From Labia minor (taxonomy: Eukaryota; Arthropoda; Insecta; Dermaptera; Spongiphoridae), in the NCBI GenBank assembly GCA_963082975.1, contig OY720344.1, positions 12,449,580-12,513,579 of the forward strand: 64,000 nucleotides of DNA. Direction: 5' to 3'. The notes beneath the pieces were generated by a model. That model was not told where the DNA came from. It saw only the letters and a program-made list of their open reading frames with translations, and did not search any database. The translations under genes and the position numbers were made by a program. Below are positions 22,984 to 33,366 of the stretch, piece after piece. Position 1 is the stretch's first letter, and the number at the start of each line of letters is the position of its first letter.

Positions 22984-23364
22984 ACAAGGCTTGGCTTGAT
23001 AAACATTATTCGGACTCTAAACCAGCAAAATCAACCGTAGAGAAGTGGTTTACTAAGTTTAAAAGAGGCAAAATGAGCACTGAGGCTGTTACAGACGAAA
23101 ACATCAAAAAAGTCCACAAAATTATTTTTGATAATTGCAAAGTGAAGTTGAATTCGATAGCTGAGAACCTAAAGATATCAAAGGAACGCGTTGGTCATAT
23201 CGTGCATGAATATATAAGCTCTGTTTTTAGTGGGTGCCGTGCGAGCTGACAATCTATCAAAAACAACAACGAATCGATGATTCTAAAGAGTTTTTGGAGC
23301 TGTACAAACTTAATTAATCCGAATTTTTGAGTCGATATGTGACTATGGATGAAACATGGCTCCA
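22984..23364 (+). pseudogene. irritans-type mariner remnant, unit B
   Basis: Starting at AAGGCTTGGCTTGATAAAC it translates as AWLDKHYSDSKPAKSTVEKW, then FKRGKMSTEAVTDENIKK and LKISKERVGHIVHEYIS, with a stop at 23247-23249. Fragments to TMDETWLH follow. This is the paired-type helix-turn-helix DNA-binding part plus the start of the catalytic domain. A short GRPK-containing segment and everything after DETW are missing. The left inverted end is gone, removed by the deletion that abuts it to fossil fingers. A 102-codon open frame from 22941 begins in fossil-finger DNA, but out of the finger frame, so it is a chance fusion. Confidence 0.85.
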
Positions 23365-23631
23365 CCCTTTAACAAATTTATACAATTTATTTTTATAAAC
23401 TTTTACAATTCTTTAATTATTTATTACAATTGTTAAACCCACCAAAAATTTGTTTCTTATATTGGTACAAAATTATTAATTAATTAATTAAAATTACTTG
23501 ACTTTCTTTTCAAAATGAAATAAATATATTCAAATTTACTTGATGACATATTTGATCCATAATTATGTACAATATATATTGCTGTTATCATTAAATGGCT
23601 TCAGTTTTATATTTTTCAAAGTAGCAATAGC

Positions 23632-24672
23632 TTTGTGGCGGCTCGAACATTCAAAAATTTGGCCATTGCACTGACTGAATTAAGAATATAAATTAATATA
23701 CAATTTCTTTTTAACTCTTAACTTTAAATAAAATAATACGACATTTATATATGATTATTATAATTTTAGATGATAATAAATATTGTATAAATAAATGATT
23801 AAGTTAACGAATAAATAAAAACAGCATAGAAATAAGTTGACCTGTGGCCAGGTCCGAACCGACCGACGGTTTGAAATAAATTAATTTCCAGCTACAGAAA
23901 CAATTTCAAATAATTTTAATATATCTATTAATGTAATAAAAAACAGATATGGATACATAAATAATAAATATAAACATTTTTAATTTTATTTTATTTATAA
24001 TATATATGCAAGACCAGGCTGTGACGTAATGAATGGCTGGATGACGTCATATAATTTTAAATCAAGAAAAAATTAATAAATATGATTTTCCCGAGGATAA
24101 AACCAATACAAAGTGCATGATTCGTGGTGATATATGAAAAAATCTCCTCATGTGAAATTTGGTGTGAAAATAACCTTTCCCTTCCTATCGTCGATCGCTA
24201 ATTCTACCACTTCCGGTTTCCGGATTTGCACCAAAAGTTGATCAATTCATCCCACTGATGTATTAAGTAAATATACCAAATTTCATCAAATTCGGTTGAG
24301 CCGTTCAGGCTGTACACATCTATACGGACGGACGGACGGACGGACGGCAGACATCATGCTAAAAATACTTTTTTCTGATTCGTGGAGATATGTAAAAATC
24401 TCCACATGTGAAATTTGGTGTGAAAACAATACCTCCCTTACTATCGTCGGTCGGTAAAAAGGAACGCACCCAATGCCAGGACGCGTGTGTACGAGGCATT
24501 AGTCAGCATCAAAATTATATGAACTGACGCCATTAGAGAAAGTACCACATTTTGTTTAACCCTGTATTTATGAATAAAAAATATTATTTCTTTATCTATT
24601 ATAAATAAATAACTGTGTTATTTGTTATTCAAATCCTTTTTTTTAAATGCGAAGAAACAAGAACGAACAGCT
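23632..24672. mobile_element. insertion private to unit B, with nested R1
   Basis: Units A and C lack it. The flanks AGCTT (before 23632) and AGCTT (about 24669) suggest a 5-bp target duplication. Outside the R1 copy it has about 0.4 kb of unassigned sequence starting TGTGGCGGCTCGAACATTC. I see no convincing inverted ends and no coding frame. Confidence 0.55.
23836..24463 (+). mobile_element. R1 copy c, near full length
   Basis: It runs from AAGTTGACCTGTGGCCAGGT to TATCGTCGGTCGGTAAAAAG. It has inverted subterminal CCGACCGACG/CGTCGGTCGG, a terminal hairpin, one TGACGTCA plus one mutated site (TGACGTAA), and a central (GGAC)n stretch at about 24326-24345. It lacks the TTAAGAAAATGCATG step found in other copies. 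Confidence 0.9.
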
Positions 24673-25397
24673 TATAGACTGTTTCGACCTAAGGATTACT
24701 ACTGATAATAATATAAATTCTGAAATTATTGATTGATTGATTGAATTGAGACCTGTACTTGTCTATATTTTAATTAAGAAAGGAGGATTAAAAATGGAGG
24801 TTATATAACAAATTTATTCAACAATTTATTTGAAATTCCTTCCTTTATATTTGTTCATAATATATGTTGCTAACTTCATGAATATATTTTTTTTGTGGGG
24901 GGCGGGGATTGATAAATATAATTCGTACTTTTATTCTAAAATATTATTAAAATAAATCATTTTAATTTTATTTCGAAATTAAATAAAATATTTTAAATGT
25001 TAAAAGATATTAATACCTAATCAATTAAACAAGAGGCGGAACGCAAATTTCAAAATGGATAACTTAATTTGTGACATATATAATTTTTGCTAGTATAATA
25101 AGATAAGATATGGATAGTTGTCTAATATTAGATATATTGAAATCATTACTGTGGTTGAATTTTTTATGTTTACAAAATAATTAAGTAACTAAATTTATAT
25201 TATTTTAGAAATATTTAAAAACTTAAAAAAAAATAAAATAAAAGGATTAAATGTATTTATTTTAATTTAATTTTTAAACTATATTTAGTGAATCTAATTG
25301 ATCTCAATTATATATTATATTTACTAAATTTTGAATAATATACATAAATTTATTCCATATTATATTTTTTAAAAAACTATTTATAGTATTATTTAAA
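24673..25397 (+). other. 3' part of unit B, no gene
   Basis: It resumes at CTTATAGACTGTTTCGACC, collinear with units A and C. No coding frame seen. Confidence 0.6.
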
Positions 25398-26445
25398 AGC
25401 ATACATGTTAGTAAATAAAGAAAGAGTTAAATGAGAAATTGAGTTGAGTTTAAAAGATGAATTGAAGTTAATAGTGAAAAGGTAAAATATTTAATAACAA
25501 AAAGGAATAGAGTGAATACACAAATTCTCAAAATAATAATATGTAGGTATATAATGCATGTAATGGATTTAAAAATGTAGACAATTCAAAGTCATTTATG
25601 ATTTTATGAAGTGGTGAATAGGAATTATTTCATCAAATTTTTAAGATATTCCTTCTTTATAATAAATATGATTATAAAAGACTGTAATTGATATTTTTAT
25701 ATTCTACTCTTGAAACATACACTAGGTATATGTATCTACCAATCATTAGGATATTCTCTATTCAAATTTACATTATTTGTGTGTTAACCATATCAAAATA
25801 CATATATATTTTTATATAATTAGTTCAGGTAAATAATTTTAACAATTTATACGGGAGTCGAAATGAAAAAATTTCTGAACTGGAAAAATTATTTCTCTAG
25901 TTATTAATTTAAATTTATAATTAATTGGAGAGAGATAAACATATATATATATATTATATTTAAATTCAAATATAATTACATCAAAAATAAATTTAGTTTT
26001 TTAATAGTTTTTTCATTCAGAAAATATGAATGATTGAAACATAAATTTAAAATAAATATTTTAATGAATTATAAATATATATATATATATATACTAATAA
26101 ATAAAAATAAAATATAAATATCACTTTAGTTAACTAAATAGACAACGTTTAGTAATTTGACTATTAGATTATTAAATAATCGAAATATTTTACTCCATTT
26201 TATGGAGTGGGGGAGTATAAGGTTCCGATATTTCAAACCAAGTTTAATTAATATTAATATTAAAATAAACTATTCAAGTATAATTTGTATTAATTGCATA
26301 ATGTTCATAATTATCGTATACGTTAATGAAATTAGAACGTATTACTACTCTCTAATATTAGTACATTTGATTAATCAAAATTATTTATATTACCTATTTA
26401 TTAAATTAATTAAGTAGTTACTTTAATGTTTCTCAATAGTGTCAA
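25398..26445. other. spacer B/C, AT-rich
   Basis: Not shared with the other spacer. (AT)n tracts lie at about 25940-25955 and 26077-26093. An 86-codon frame at 26157-26417 (rich in I, N, Y and L) has no recognisable family and is probably chance. Confidence 0.45.
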
Positions 26446-26881
26446 TAAAAACTTAGATTTGTTTTATATTATATTTTTGTTTTATATTCAATTAATTTCA
26501 GAATATGTACATTATTTTATAATGAAATTAAGATAAATAAATAATAGAGTGATAATTAATAATTTTAAATTTAGGGGTCACAATAATGATTTTTAAATTC
26601 TGAGCAATGTGCAGACAAAAACCTTTTTTATATAAGATTTTTATTATCTTAAAATAAATAATAAATTATATATTTATGGATTTAAAATTAAGTTAGTTTC
26701 TAAGAAAATAATTTGTATTTAATTTATTTAAATTTAAGTAATTCTTATTCAACAACTGCTGCCTCAAGCAGGATATTTTTATTGTTTTGTTTTAAGATTA
26801 ATTATCTATTATTTATTATATATTTAATTATTTCATTACCTTTAAACATTTTTTTATAATTTGAATTAATTGGAATAATAG

Positions 26882-27553
26882 GTAAGTTGAAATTTTTATA
26901 TTTTTCTCAAAATTTAGTTATATTTATAAAACAAAATTTAATTTGTCTATCAATGAACTTATAAAATTATTTTTACATTACAGTTAGTCTGATGATTATT
27001 ATTTTTCAATTATTATTTTGTGGAAGGTCCGAAACATCATCTTATTCAATAAGGTTGAACAGTGGCATCGTTAAAACTTGACCTTTCCTAAACAAATAAA
27101 TGTTGATTTTTATAGATAAATATATATAAATTAATAATAATATAGGAGACAGAGTCATTACGTAAAATTAGACAGTAATTAAATATCCGCATAGATTGAA
27201 AGAATTGTAATTAATAGTAAAATTTAATCGTATAGATAGGATAAATAGGAATAATTTGTTATGAAATTTAATATTTGACATTAATAAAAAAAAATTTATT
27301 TTTAGGTGATTTGTTTCCTATATTTTTTTATTAATTATTATAATCAAGAGATTTTTTTGAAATATTTGAAAGTGTGTAAAAATTTGTTCAATATTATGAA
27401 ATTTAATGAGATTCAAAATTTATTATAAAATTCATGGAATGACGAAACAGGATAAAAAATAGTAATAAATATAGTGAAAAGTAGAATATCATAATTATAA
27501 AAAAAAATAATAATAAATTAAATTCTCAATTATCTATACACATACGTATACAG
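26882..27553 (+). other. predicted intron of zinc-finger gene C
   Basis: The same donor TAG|GTAAGTTGA (GT at 26882) and acceptor CGTATACAG (AG at 27552-27553) flank it, five nucleotides before ATG. Conservation of both splice sites in three copies is the main support. Confidence 0.5.
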
Positions 27554-27558
27554 CTGAA

Positions 27559-28278
27559 ATGGATAAGGAGTATAATAACAATCAAATTAATTTAAAACCT
27601 AAAAGTAATTTAGAAGTTAATTTTAAAACTCACACAGAAGAAAAACGTTTTGAGTGTATAATTTGCAAGAAGAAATTTAAATATAAATATTATTTGAATA
27701 CTCATTTATTAATCCATAAAGGAGAAAAACCTTTTGAGTGTGACATTTGCCATAAGAAATTTTATCGAAAATCTGATTTAAATTCTCATTTATTAATCCA
27801 TAAAGGAGACAAACCTTTTGAGTGTGACATTTGCCATAAGAAATTTTTACGAAAATCTGATTTAAATTCTCATTTATTAATCCATAAAGGAGACAAACCT
27901 TTTGAGTGTGACATTTGCCATAAGAAATTTTTACGAAAATCTGATTTGCGTAATCATTTATTAATCCATACAGAAGACAAACCTTTTGAGTGTAACCATT
28001 GTAAGAAGAAATTTAATCAAAAATCTAATTTAAATACTCATTTATTAATCCATGAAGGAGAAAAACCTTTTGAGTGTAACATTTGCCATAAGAAATTTAC
28101 TCATAAATGTTATTTAATTAGTCATTTATTAATACATTCAAATGGAAAACCTTTTGGGTGTATCCATTGTCAGAAGAAATTTAATCACAAATCTTCTTTA
28201 AAAAGGCACTTATTAACACATACAGAAGACAAACCTTTTGAGAGTAACTTTTTAATAAGAAATTTACTAAATATATAG
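27559..28278 (+). CDS. C2H2 zinc-finger protein, 7 fingers (copy C)
   Basis: 239 residues. The same 30-residue leader as copy B precedes seven contiguous C2H2 fingers with complete zinc ligands, then a 13-residue end, FESNFLIRNLLNI. Fingers 2-4 are recent duplicates of one another (FECDICHKKF-x-RKSDL), with contact sets R-S-D-S, R-S-D-S and R-S-D-N not found in copy B; an RSD helix also occurs in finger 10 of copy A. Finger 6 carries an extra Cys (HKCYL). Linkers are HKGDKP, HKGEKP and HTEDKP. No effector domain. Gene shortening appears to be by finger loss; the reading frame itself is clean. Probably a DNA-binding nuclear protein. Confidence 0.86.
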   Translation: MDKEYNNNQINLKPKSNLEVNFKTHTEEKRFECIICKKKFKYKYYLNTHLLIHKGEKPFECDICHKKFYRKSDLNSHLLIHKGDKPFECDICHKKFLRKSDLNSHLLIHKGDKPFECDICHKKFLRKSDLRNHLLIHTEDKPFECNHCKKKFNQKSNLNTHLLIHEGEKPFECNICHKKFTHKCYLISHLLIHSNGKPFGCIHCQKKFNHKSSLKRHLLTHTEDKPFESNFLIRNLLNI

Positions 28279-28284
28279 TATAAA

Positions 28285-28567
28285 AATGCATGCCCGCCAA
28301 TATACATGAATAAATCTATCATTCCACAAAAAGATGAGGCTAAATATAGATAGGCGTTTAACTTGTTGGGTTTCTCACTCGGTCTCCCGATTCTATCTTC
28401 TACCATTCTAGCTTCGTGTGCTGCCCACCGTAGCCTTCTCGATTTTATAATTCTAACTATATCTGAAGATGCATGGAGGTCATGCAATTCCTCGTTATGC
28501 AATCTTCGCCATTCCCCGGTGACCTCATCTTTTTTGGCCCATAAATTCTTCGCAGAATCCTATTCTC
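28285..28567 (-). pseudogene. LINE reverse-transcriptase C-terminal fragment
   Basis: The minus strand reads [20 protein letters not shown], then HNEELHDLHASSDIVRIIKS and RRLRWAAHEARMVEDR. This is the pattern (RN-x-EL-x-x-LY, IKSRRLRW-x-GH-x-x-RM) found after the reverse-transcriptase domain of many arthropod LINEs. It is a short internal piece with no 5' or 3' ends. It splits the fossil-finger tail of gene C and is absent from units A and B. A plus-strand frame over it (28363-28578) is a shadow. Confidence 0.85.
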
Positions 28568-28573
28568 AAATCT

Positions 28574-28702
28574 TTTGAGTGTAACCTTTGTCAGAAGAAA
28601 TTTAATCAAAAATTTAATTTAAATACTCATTTATTAAACCATAAAGGAGAAAAACCTTTTGAGTGTAACCATTGTCAGAAGAAATTTAATCACAAATCTA
28701 CT
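28574..28702 (+). pseudogene. orphan pair of zinc fingers
   Basis: The first finger, [20 protein letters not shown], is complete. The second, [14 protein letters not shown], breaks into repeat sequence before its histidines. It belongs to the finger tail of gene C, now cut off by the LINE piece. The 37-bp block ending CGCAGAATCCTATTCT occurs on both sides (about 28531-28567 and 28708-28744). Confidence 0.75.
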
Positions 28703-28855
28703 CATCATTTTTTGGCCCATAATTGCTCCGCAGAATCCTATTCTTAAATTCTTTAAATATATTAAAATGATAATTAAATAAATTACTTATATCAACTTTT
28801 ACTAAAAAATAGCATTGAGTTACCACGTCTGTTAACGAATGGTCTGTGATACATA

Positions 28856-29594
28856 ACAGGTGGCACGAAAAGTTCGTAGGCTGACTCCACTAGTATCAAA
28901 TCCATATTTTTTTTAAATAGCTCTAACCTTCAAAAATAAATGGGACAGCTGTTGCACAATTAGTATCGAAGTTATAGAATTTTTTGTGAATGAACTTTTG
29001 TTATTTTGAAAAAATGGAAAAAAAAAGAATTTCGTGTGTTGGCGAAAAAAAATACTGTTGAAACAAAGGCTTGGCTTGATAAACATTATTCGGACTCTAA
29101 ACCAGCAAAATCAACCGTAGAGAAGTGGTTTGCTAAGTTTAAACGAGGCAAAATGAGTACCGAGGACGATGCACGCAGTTGGTGCCCTAAAGACGCAGTT
29201 ATGGACAAAAACATCAAAAAGTCCACGAAATAATTTTTGATAATTGCAAAATGAAGTTGAGTGAAGAACCTAAAGATATCAAAGGAACTTGTTGGTCATA
29301 TCGTGGTTGAATATATAAGCTGTATTCAAAGTGGGTACCGCGCGAGCTGACAAATGACCAAAAACAACAACGAATCGATGATTATAAGGAGTGTTTGGAG
29401 CCGTTCAAACGTAATTAATCCGAATTTTTGCGTCGATATGAAACATGGCTCCATAATTTCACACCGAAAAATTATATGACAACTATAATCGATGTAACGC
29501 CTTCGAAGGGTACTATATTGAATAATAAAAACAAATAAATAATAACAAAACAAAATTTTTTCTATGTTAGCCTACGAACTTTTCAGCCCACTGT
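28856..29594 (+). mobile_element. irritans-type mariner, internally deleted, both ends present
   Basis: It is flanked by TA on both sides. The 26-bp ends share GAAAAGTTCGTAGGCT: left starts ACAGGTGGCACG, right (complement) starts ACAGTGGGCTG. At 739 bp it is well under the roughly 1.3 kb of complete elements. The frame from about 29012 gives MEKKRISC or, in the mariner frame, KKEFRVLAKKNTVETKAWLD, then FKRGKMSTEDDARS. Later pieces include KERVGHIVVEYIS with frame breaks. The catalytic middle is deleted, and the last residues YNRCNAFEGYYIE and a stop remain. It cannot make transposase. Confidence 0.9.
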
Positions 29595-30648
29595 TATAAA
29601 ACATGAGTTTTATTTTAAATGTATTATTAACATTTTATTATTTATACATTTATAGAATTTTAAATAAAAAATAACAAATATTGTAATTATCTTTAAAAAA
29701 TAAATATTTTTTAGTTATTTTAATATAGTTTTAACTTTTAATTTTTTTTTTAAGTGTGTGTGACTAAAATTTCCTTTTATAATTATAACATAAAAACACC
29801 CGACAAATTTATTAGAAAAATATAAGAGTATCGAAGTTAATTCGTGTTTAATAATTGTTTAACTTAGGAATTCAAATTGTTTGTTTGTCCCATAATGATA
29901 AATGCTAATGTATAAAAATATTATCAAGCTAATTCATATAATTTGGTATTTGCTGACCAGGAGGGTTCCTTGATATATTACTATACCTATATCATATAAT
30001 GTAGGTATGTCTAAATCATTAAATTCATATAAAGCTATACTTAAGAACTTTAATTTACATGTTGCTAGACTCTATAAAATAATAATTAATTAAATTTCTT
30101 TTACTTTCTAATTGGCATTTCGGGAAACTGGAATTATGAGGATTCCCTTCTTATTGTTGGTTTGTAAAAATGTAAATGTTAAACAAGTAAAGTTTCAATA
30201 GAAAATTATTATTTTCTAATTTTATTTTCATTACCATATATTTATTCTATTCGATTTGCCCGTCAACATTTTTTCATTCTCAAATGCGTTCACGACATCA
30301 ATTAAGTTGAGTACTTTTGCTAGGAAACACTTCAACTTTTTAAAATAACATTGCATAAACATTTTTCTTCCTAATCGTTTCAATAAATCTTTCATTTTTT
30401 TTTATTTTTGAGACTAAAAATTTTTATTGTTAATTAACTATATAACATTCATTAAAATACTCATGTCTTTTTTTATATTTGTATTTTTTTTTAAATAGAT
30501 TATATAAAAAATGAAAAAAGAAACAAACTAATATTTAAATATCTTTGAAATCCATTGGAAATGTGAATAATAATGAAATTAATTTTATAATTTATCAAAA
30601 ATCTAATGATTTAATAAAAAGTACCTGGAACATCGAGCTATCGGTCGA
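29595..30648 (+). other. 1-kb segment present only in unit C
   Basis: AT-rich, no gene. It ends with AGTACCTGGAACATCGAGCT then ATCGGTCG (30621-30648), which resembles a decayed R5 terminus (AGTACCTGGTTCTCCGAGCC). Units A and B jump from within mariner to the sequence immediately after it, so they probably lost this part. Confidence 0.55.
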
Positions 30649-31383
30649 CCCTTTAACAAATTTATGCAATTTATTATTATAAACTTTAAAAATTTTACAA
30701 CTTTTTAACTATTTATTACAATTGTTAAATGGGTTATCTAAAACCCACCAAAAATTCGTTTTTATTTAAATGATACAAAATAATTAATTAATTAATTAAA
30801 ATTGCTTGATTTTCATTTCTTGATGAAATATATATTCAAATTTACTTGATGGTATATTTGATCCTATATTATATACAATATATAATGTTGTTATCATAAG
30901 ATGGCTTCAGTTTTATATTTTTCAAAGTAGCAATAGCCTGTTTCGACCCAAGGATTACTACTGATAATAATATAAATTCTGAAATTATATTGATACCTGT
31001 ACATGTCTATAATTTAATTAAGAAAGGAGAATTAAAAAAGGAAGTTATTTGAATTTATTTGAAATTCCTTCCTTTAAAATTGTTCATATGAATACGTTGC
31101 TAACTTCATGAATATTTTTTTTCTATATAATTTCTTTATGTTTACAAAATAACTAATACCTAAATTTATATTATTTTAGAAATATTTAAAAACTTAAAAA
31201 AAATAAAAAAAAGGATTAAATGTATTTTTTTAATTTAATTTCCAAACTATATAGAATGAATCTAATTGATGTCAATTATACATTAAATATACATTATATT
31301 TACTAAATTTTGAATAATATATATAAATTTATACCATATTTTATTATATTTTTTAAAAAACTGTTTTTATAGTATTATTTAAA
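30649..31383 (+). other. 3' part of unit C, no gene
   Basis: It is collinear with 17828-18770 and 23365-25397 without their insertions. No coding frame. Confidence 0.6.
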
Positions 31384-31790
31384 TTTATCTTCTTATTTAT
31401 AAAATTAACTTTAATAAGCAAAGAATTAAAATAATATACTGAGACTTTTTTAAAAAAAAAATACTCTTAAACTTCTTAAAAAATAAAAGTATCTATAGTA
31501 TTGCAAATTTAGTAAAGGCTGAATTGAGAAACTCTTTATTTTTCTTCTCCCTCGAGTGGAAATTTCCTTTTTAATCAGATTGCTCTGAGTATAACAATCT
31601 GTAACATACCACAAACGAGTGGAGATAAACTTCTGAGTTTCTACATTAATGGGGCTCTTTTCCTTGAGGGAGGGAGTCAAGTGGTCAGTTCGCCTCTCTT
31701 TTGCTTTTGCTTTAATTCCGTGTTTCACGTCCACTCCACAATTCGGACGTGCCTTTACATCGGTTTAATTACTCAATCGGATATTGATAT
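31384..31790. promoter_or_regulatory. exon- or promoter-like island
   Basis: Composition is balanced from about 31540 to 31770. The plus strand has GGTCAGTTCG at about 31682, close to the arthropod initiator TCAGT, followed by a pyrimidine-rich leader, and a 7-bp stem CACGTCC/GGACGTG at about 31727-31751. On the minus strand an ATG at 31734 opens MDVKHGIKAKAKERRTDHLT and beyond. Either a promoter (+) or an exon (-) is possible; neither is proven. Confidence 0.25.
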
Positions 31791-33025
31791 CTATATATTT
31801 AAAATTAAAACAGAGACAATCACATATTTTCAATCAATTTTATCTATTTATTTATTTTATATATTTAAAAAAAAAACTATAACATTTCATTGTTTAATTT
31901 AATAGAATTTTTATAGAAACATTTTATTTTACAGTATCTATAGTAGTTTTTTGTGGTGATGACACAACACTTATTACTAATACTTTTCTTCGTTGTTCAA
32001 TTTTATTTGAACAAAAAAATAAATAAATAAATATACAATTCGAAGTATAGAGTATAGAGCACACACAATATAGCAACTCTCTTTAATTACAAAAAAAAAA
32101 CTTTATTTATTTTTTTCAAGTTATATTCCTTTCGTAAAAATGATGTAGGTACTTTCTCATTTTAATTAAAATAAAAATAATTAAACAATCATTTTTATTT
32201 AAAAATAAAATGTACAAAAAATTCATTTATGTTTATATAATAATTGTTTTATAAATTATATTATTTTTAATTAATATAAAATTTAATTATGTTTACAACG
32301 ACCTAAAAATTTCAAAAAGAAAAAAAATGAGTTTTTATAATGAAATTCTAATTTTTAAAATACATACAAGAGTATATTTTTTAACAGTGAATTCAAAAAC
32401 TAAAAATGCAACGATTATTAAATTTTATATTTTATTTTAGATATTTTATTGAGGTGTTATTTTTTTCAAAAAAATATTTTTCTTTTTAATTTAATTATTT
32501 AGACTAGCAAGCCTATCTAAAAGATTATTATCAAATTTTATTTTTTGTTTATTTTTTAAAGATTTCATAAAAATTGAAATTTGTTTGAAATAATTAAATA
32601 ATATTTTAAAAAAAAATTATTATGTTTCTAGTTACGAGAATATAATTTCAAATTATATTTATTATTCGTATACAGATTTAGGCTGATGATAAAAAACTGA
32701 GTCTCTAAAAACTAATTAAATTGTCTTCTATTTATTTGCCCGTTTAATGTCTGTTAAATATATTATTAAAAAACAGATAAAGAGGATTGAATTTAAATTG
32801 GTAATTCATTTAACTTACTCAGATGCAGTTATATATATTTTATAATAGATATCTATAGGTAATCCATTAAATTAATTGAATGTATTTAAAATTTATATAT
32901 TCAAAGTATTTCGATGTAATTAATAAAATAAAAATATACGTTTTTTTTTCTAAAGATAATTATTTAAAAATAATTTGTATATTTAAAAAAGAAAAAAAAT
33001 TTCAATGAGATTTTTATTCTTTTTT
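31791..33025. other. AT-rich intergenic sequence
   Basis: No gene or recognised repeat. Confidence 0.5.
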
Positions 33026-33366
33026 TACCGGCCGACGATAGTAAGGGAGGTATTGTTTTCTCATTAAATTTCACATGTGGAGATTTTTACATATCTCCAC
33101 GAATCATACATTTTGTATTGGTTTTATCCTCGGGAAAAATCATTAGTTTTTTCTTAATTTAAAATTATATGACGTCACCCAGCCCTTCATGACGGCACAG
33201 CCAGCGCCTCCTTATATATTATAAATAAAATAAAATTAAAGATATTTTTGTTATATCCATATGTTTTTTATTACATTCATAGATAAATACATTTAAATTA
33301 TATGAAATTGTTTCTGTAGCTGGAAATTAATTTATTTCAAACCGTCGGTCTGTTCTGCGCCTAGCC
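33026..33366 (-). mobile_element. R1 copy d, short internal-deletion variant
   Basis: Both R1 ends are present (ACCGGCCGACGATAG and the block with AAACCGTCGGTCTGTTC). The middle, including the GGAC core and ACTTCCGGTTTCCGG block, is missing. The break is where the two internal direct repeats (CATGATTCGTGG-AGATATGT type) would recombine. One TGACGTCA remains and one is mutated (TGACGGCA). The hairpin end is decayed. Confidence 0.85.

Larger units (their letters stand above)
19298..25397 (+). repeat. tandem unit copy B
   Basis: This is the second direct copy. Relative to A it has an R3 insertion (19921-20590), an R1-bearing insertion (about 23632-24672) and a deletion of several hundred bases joining fossil fingers to mariner sequence (about 22984). 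It extends past the end of A to AAAAAACTATTTATAGTATT, as unit C does. Confidence 0.9.
26446..31383 (+). repeat. tandem unit copy C, 5'-truncated
   Basis: Similarity begins within the unit at AAAACTTAGATTTGTTTTAT, about 0.4 kb into units A and B. It continues through gene C, its mariner and the common 3' part. It holds about 1 kb (29600-30648) absent from A and B, and a LINE-derived insertion at 28285-28567. Confidence 0.88.

Noticed and set aside
28363..28578. 71-codon plus-strand frame
   Set aside because: Antisense of the LINE reverse-transcriptase fragment.
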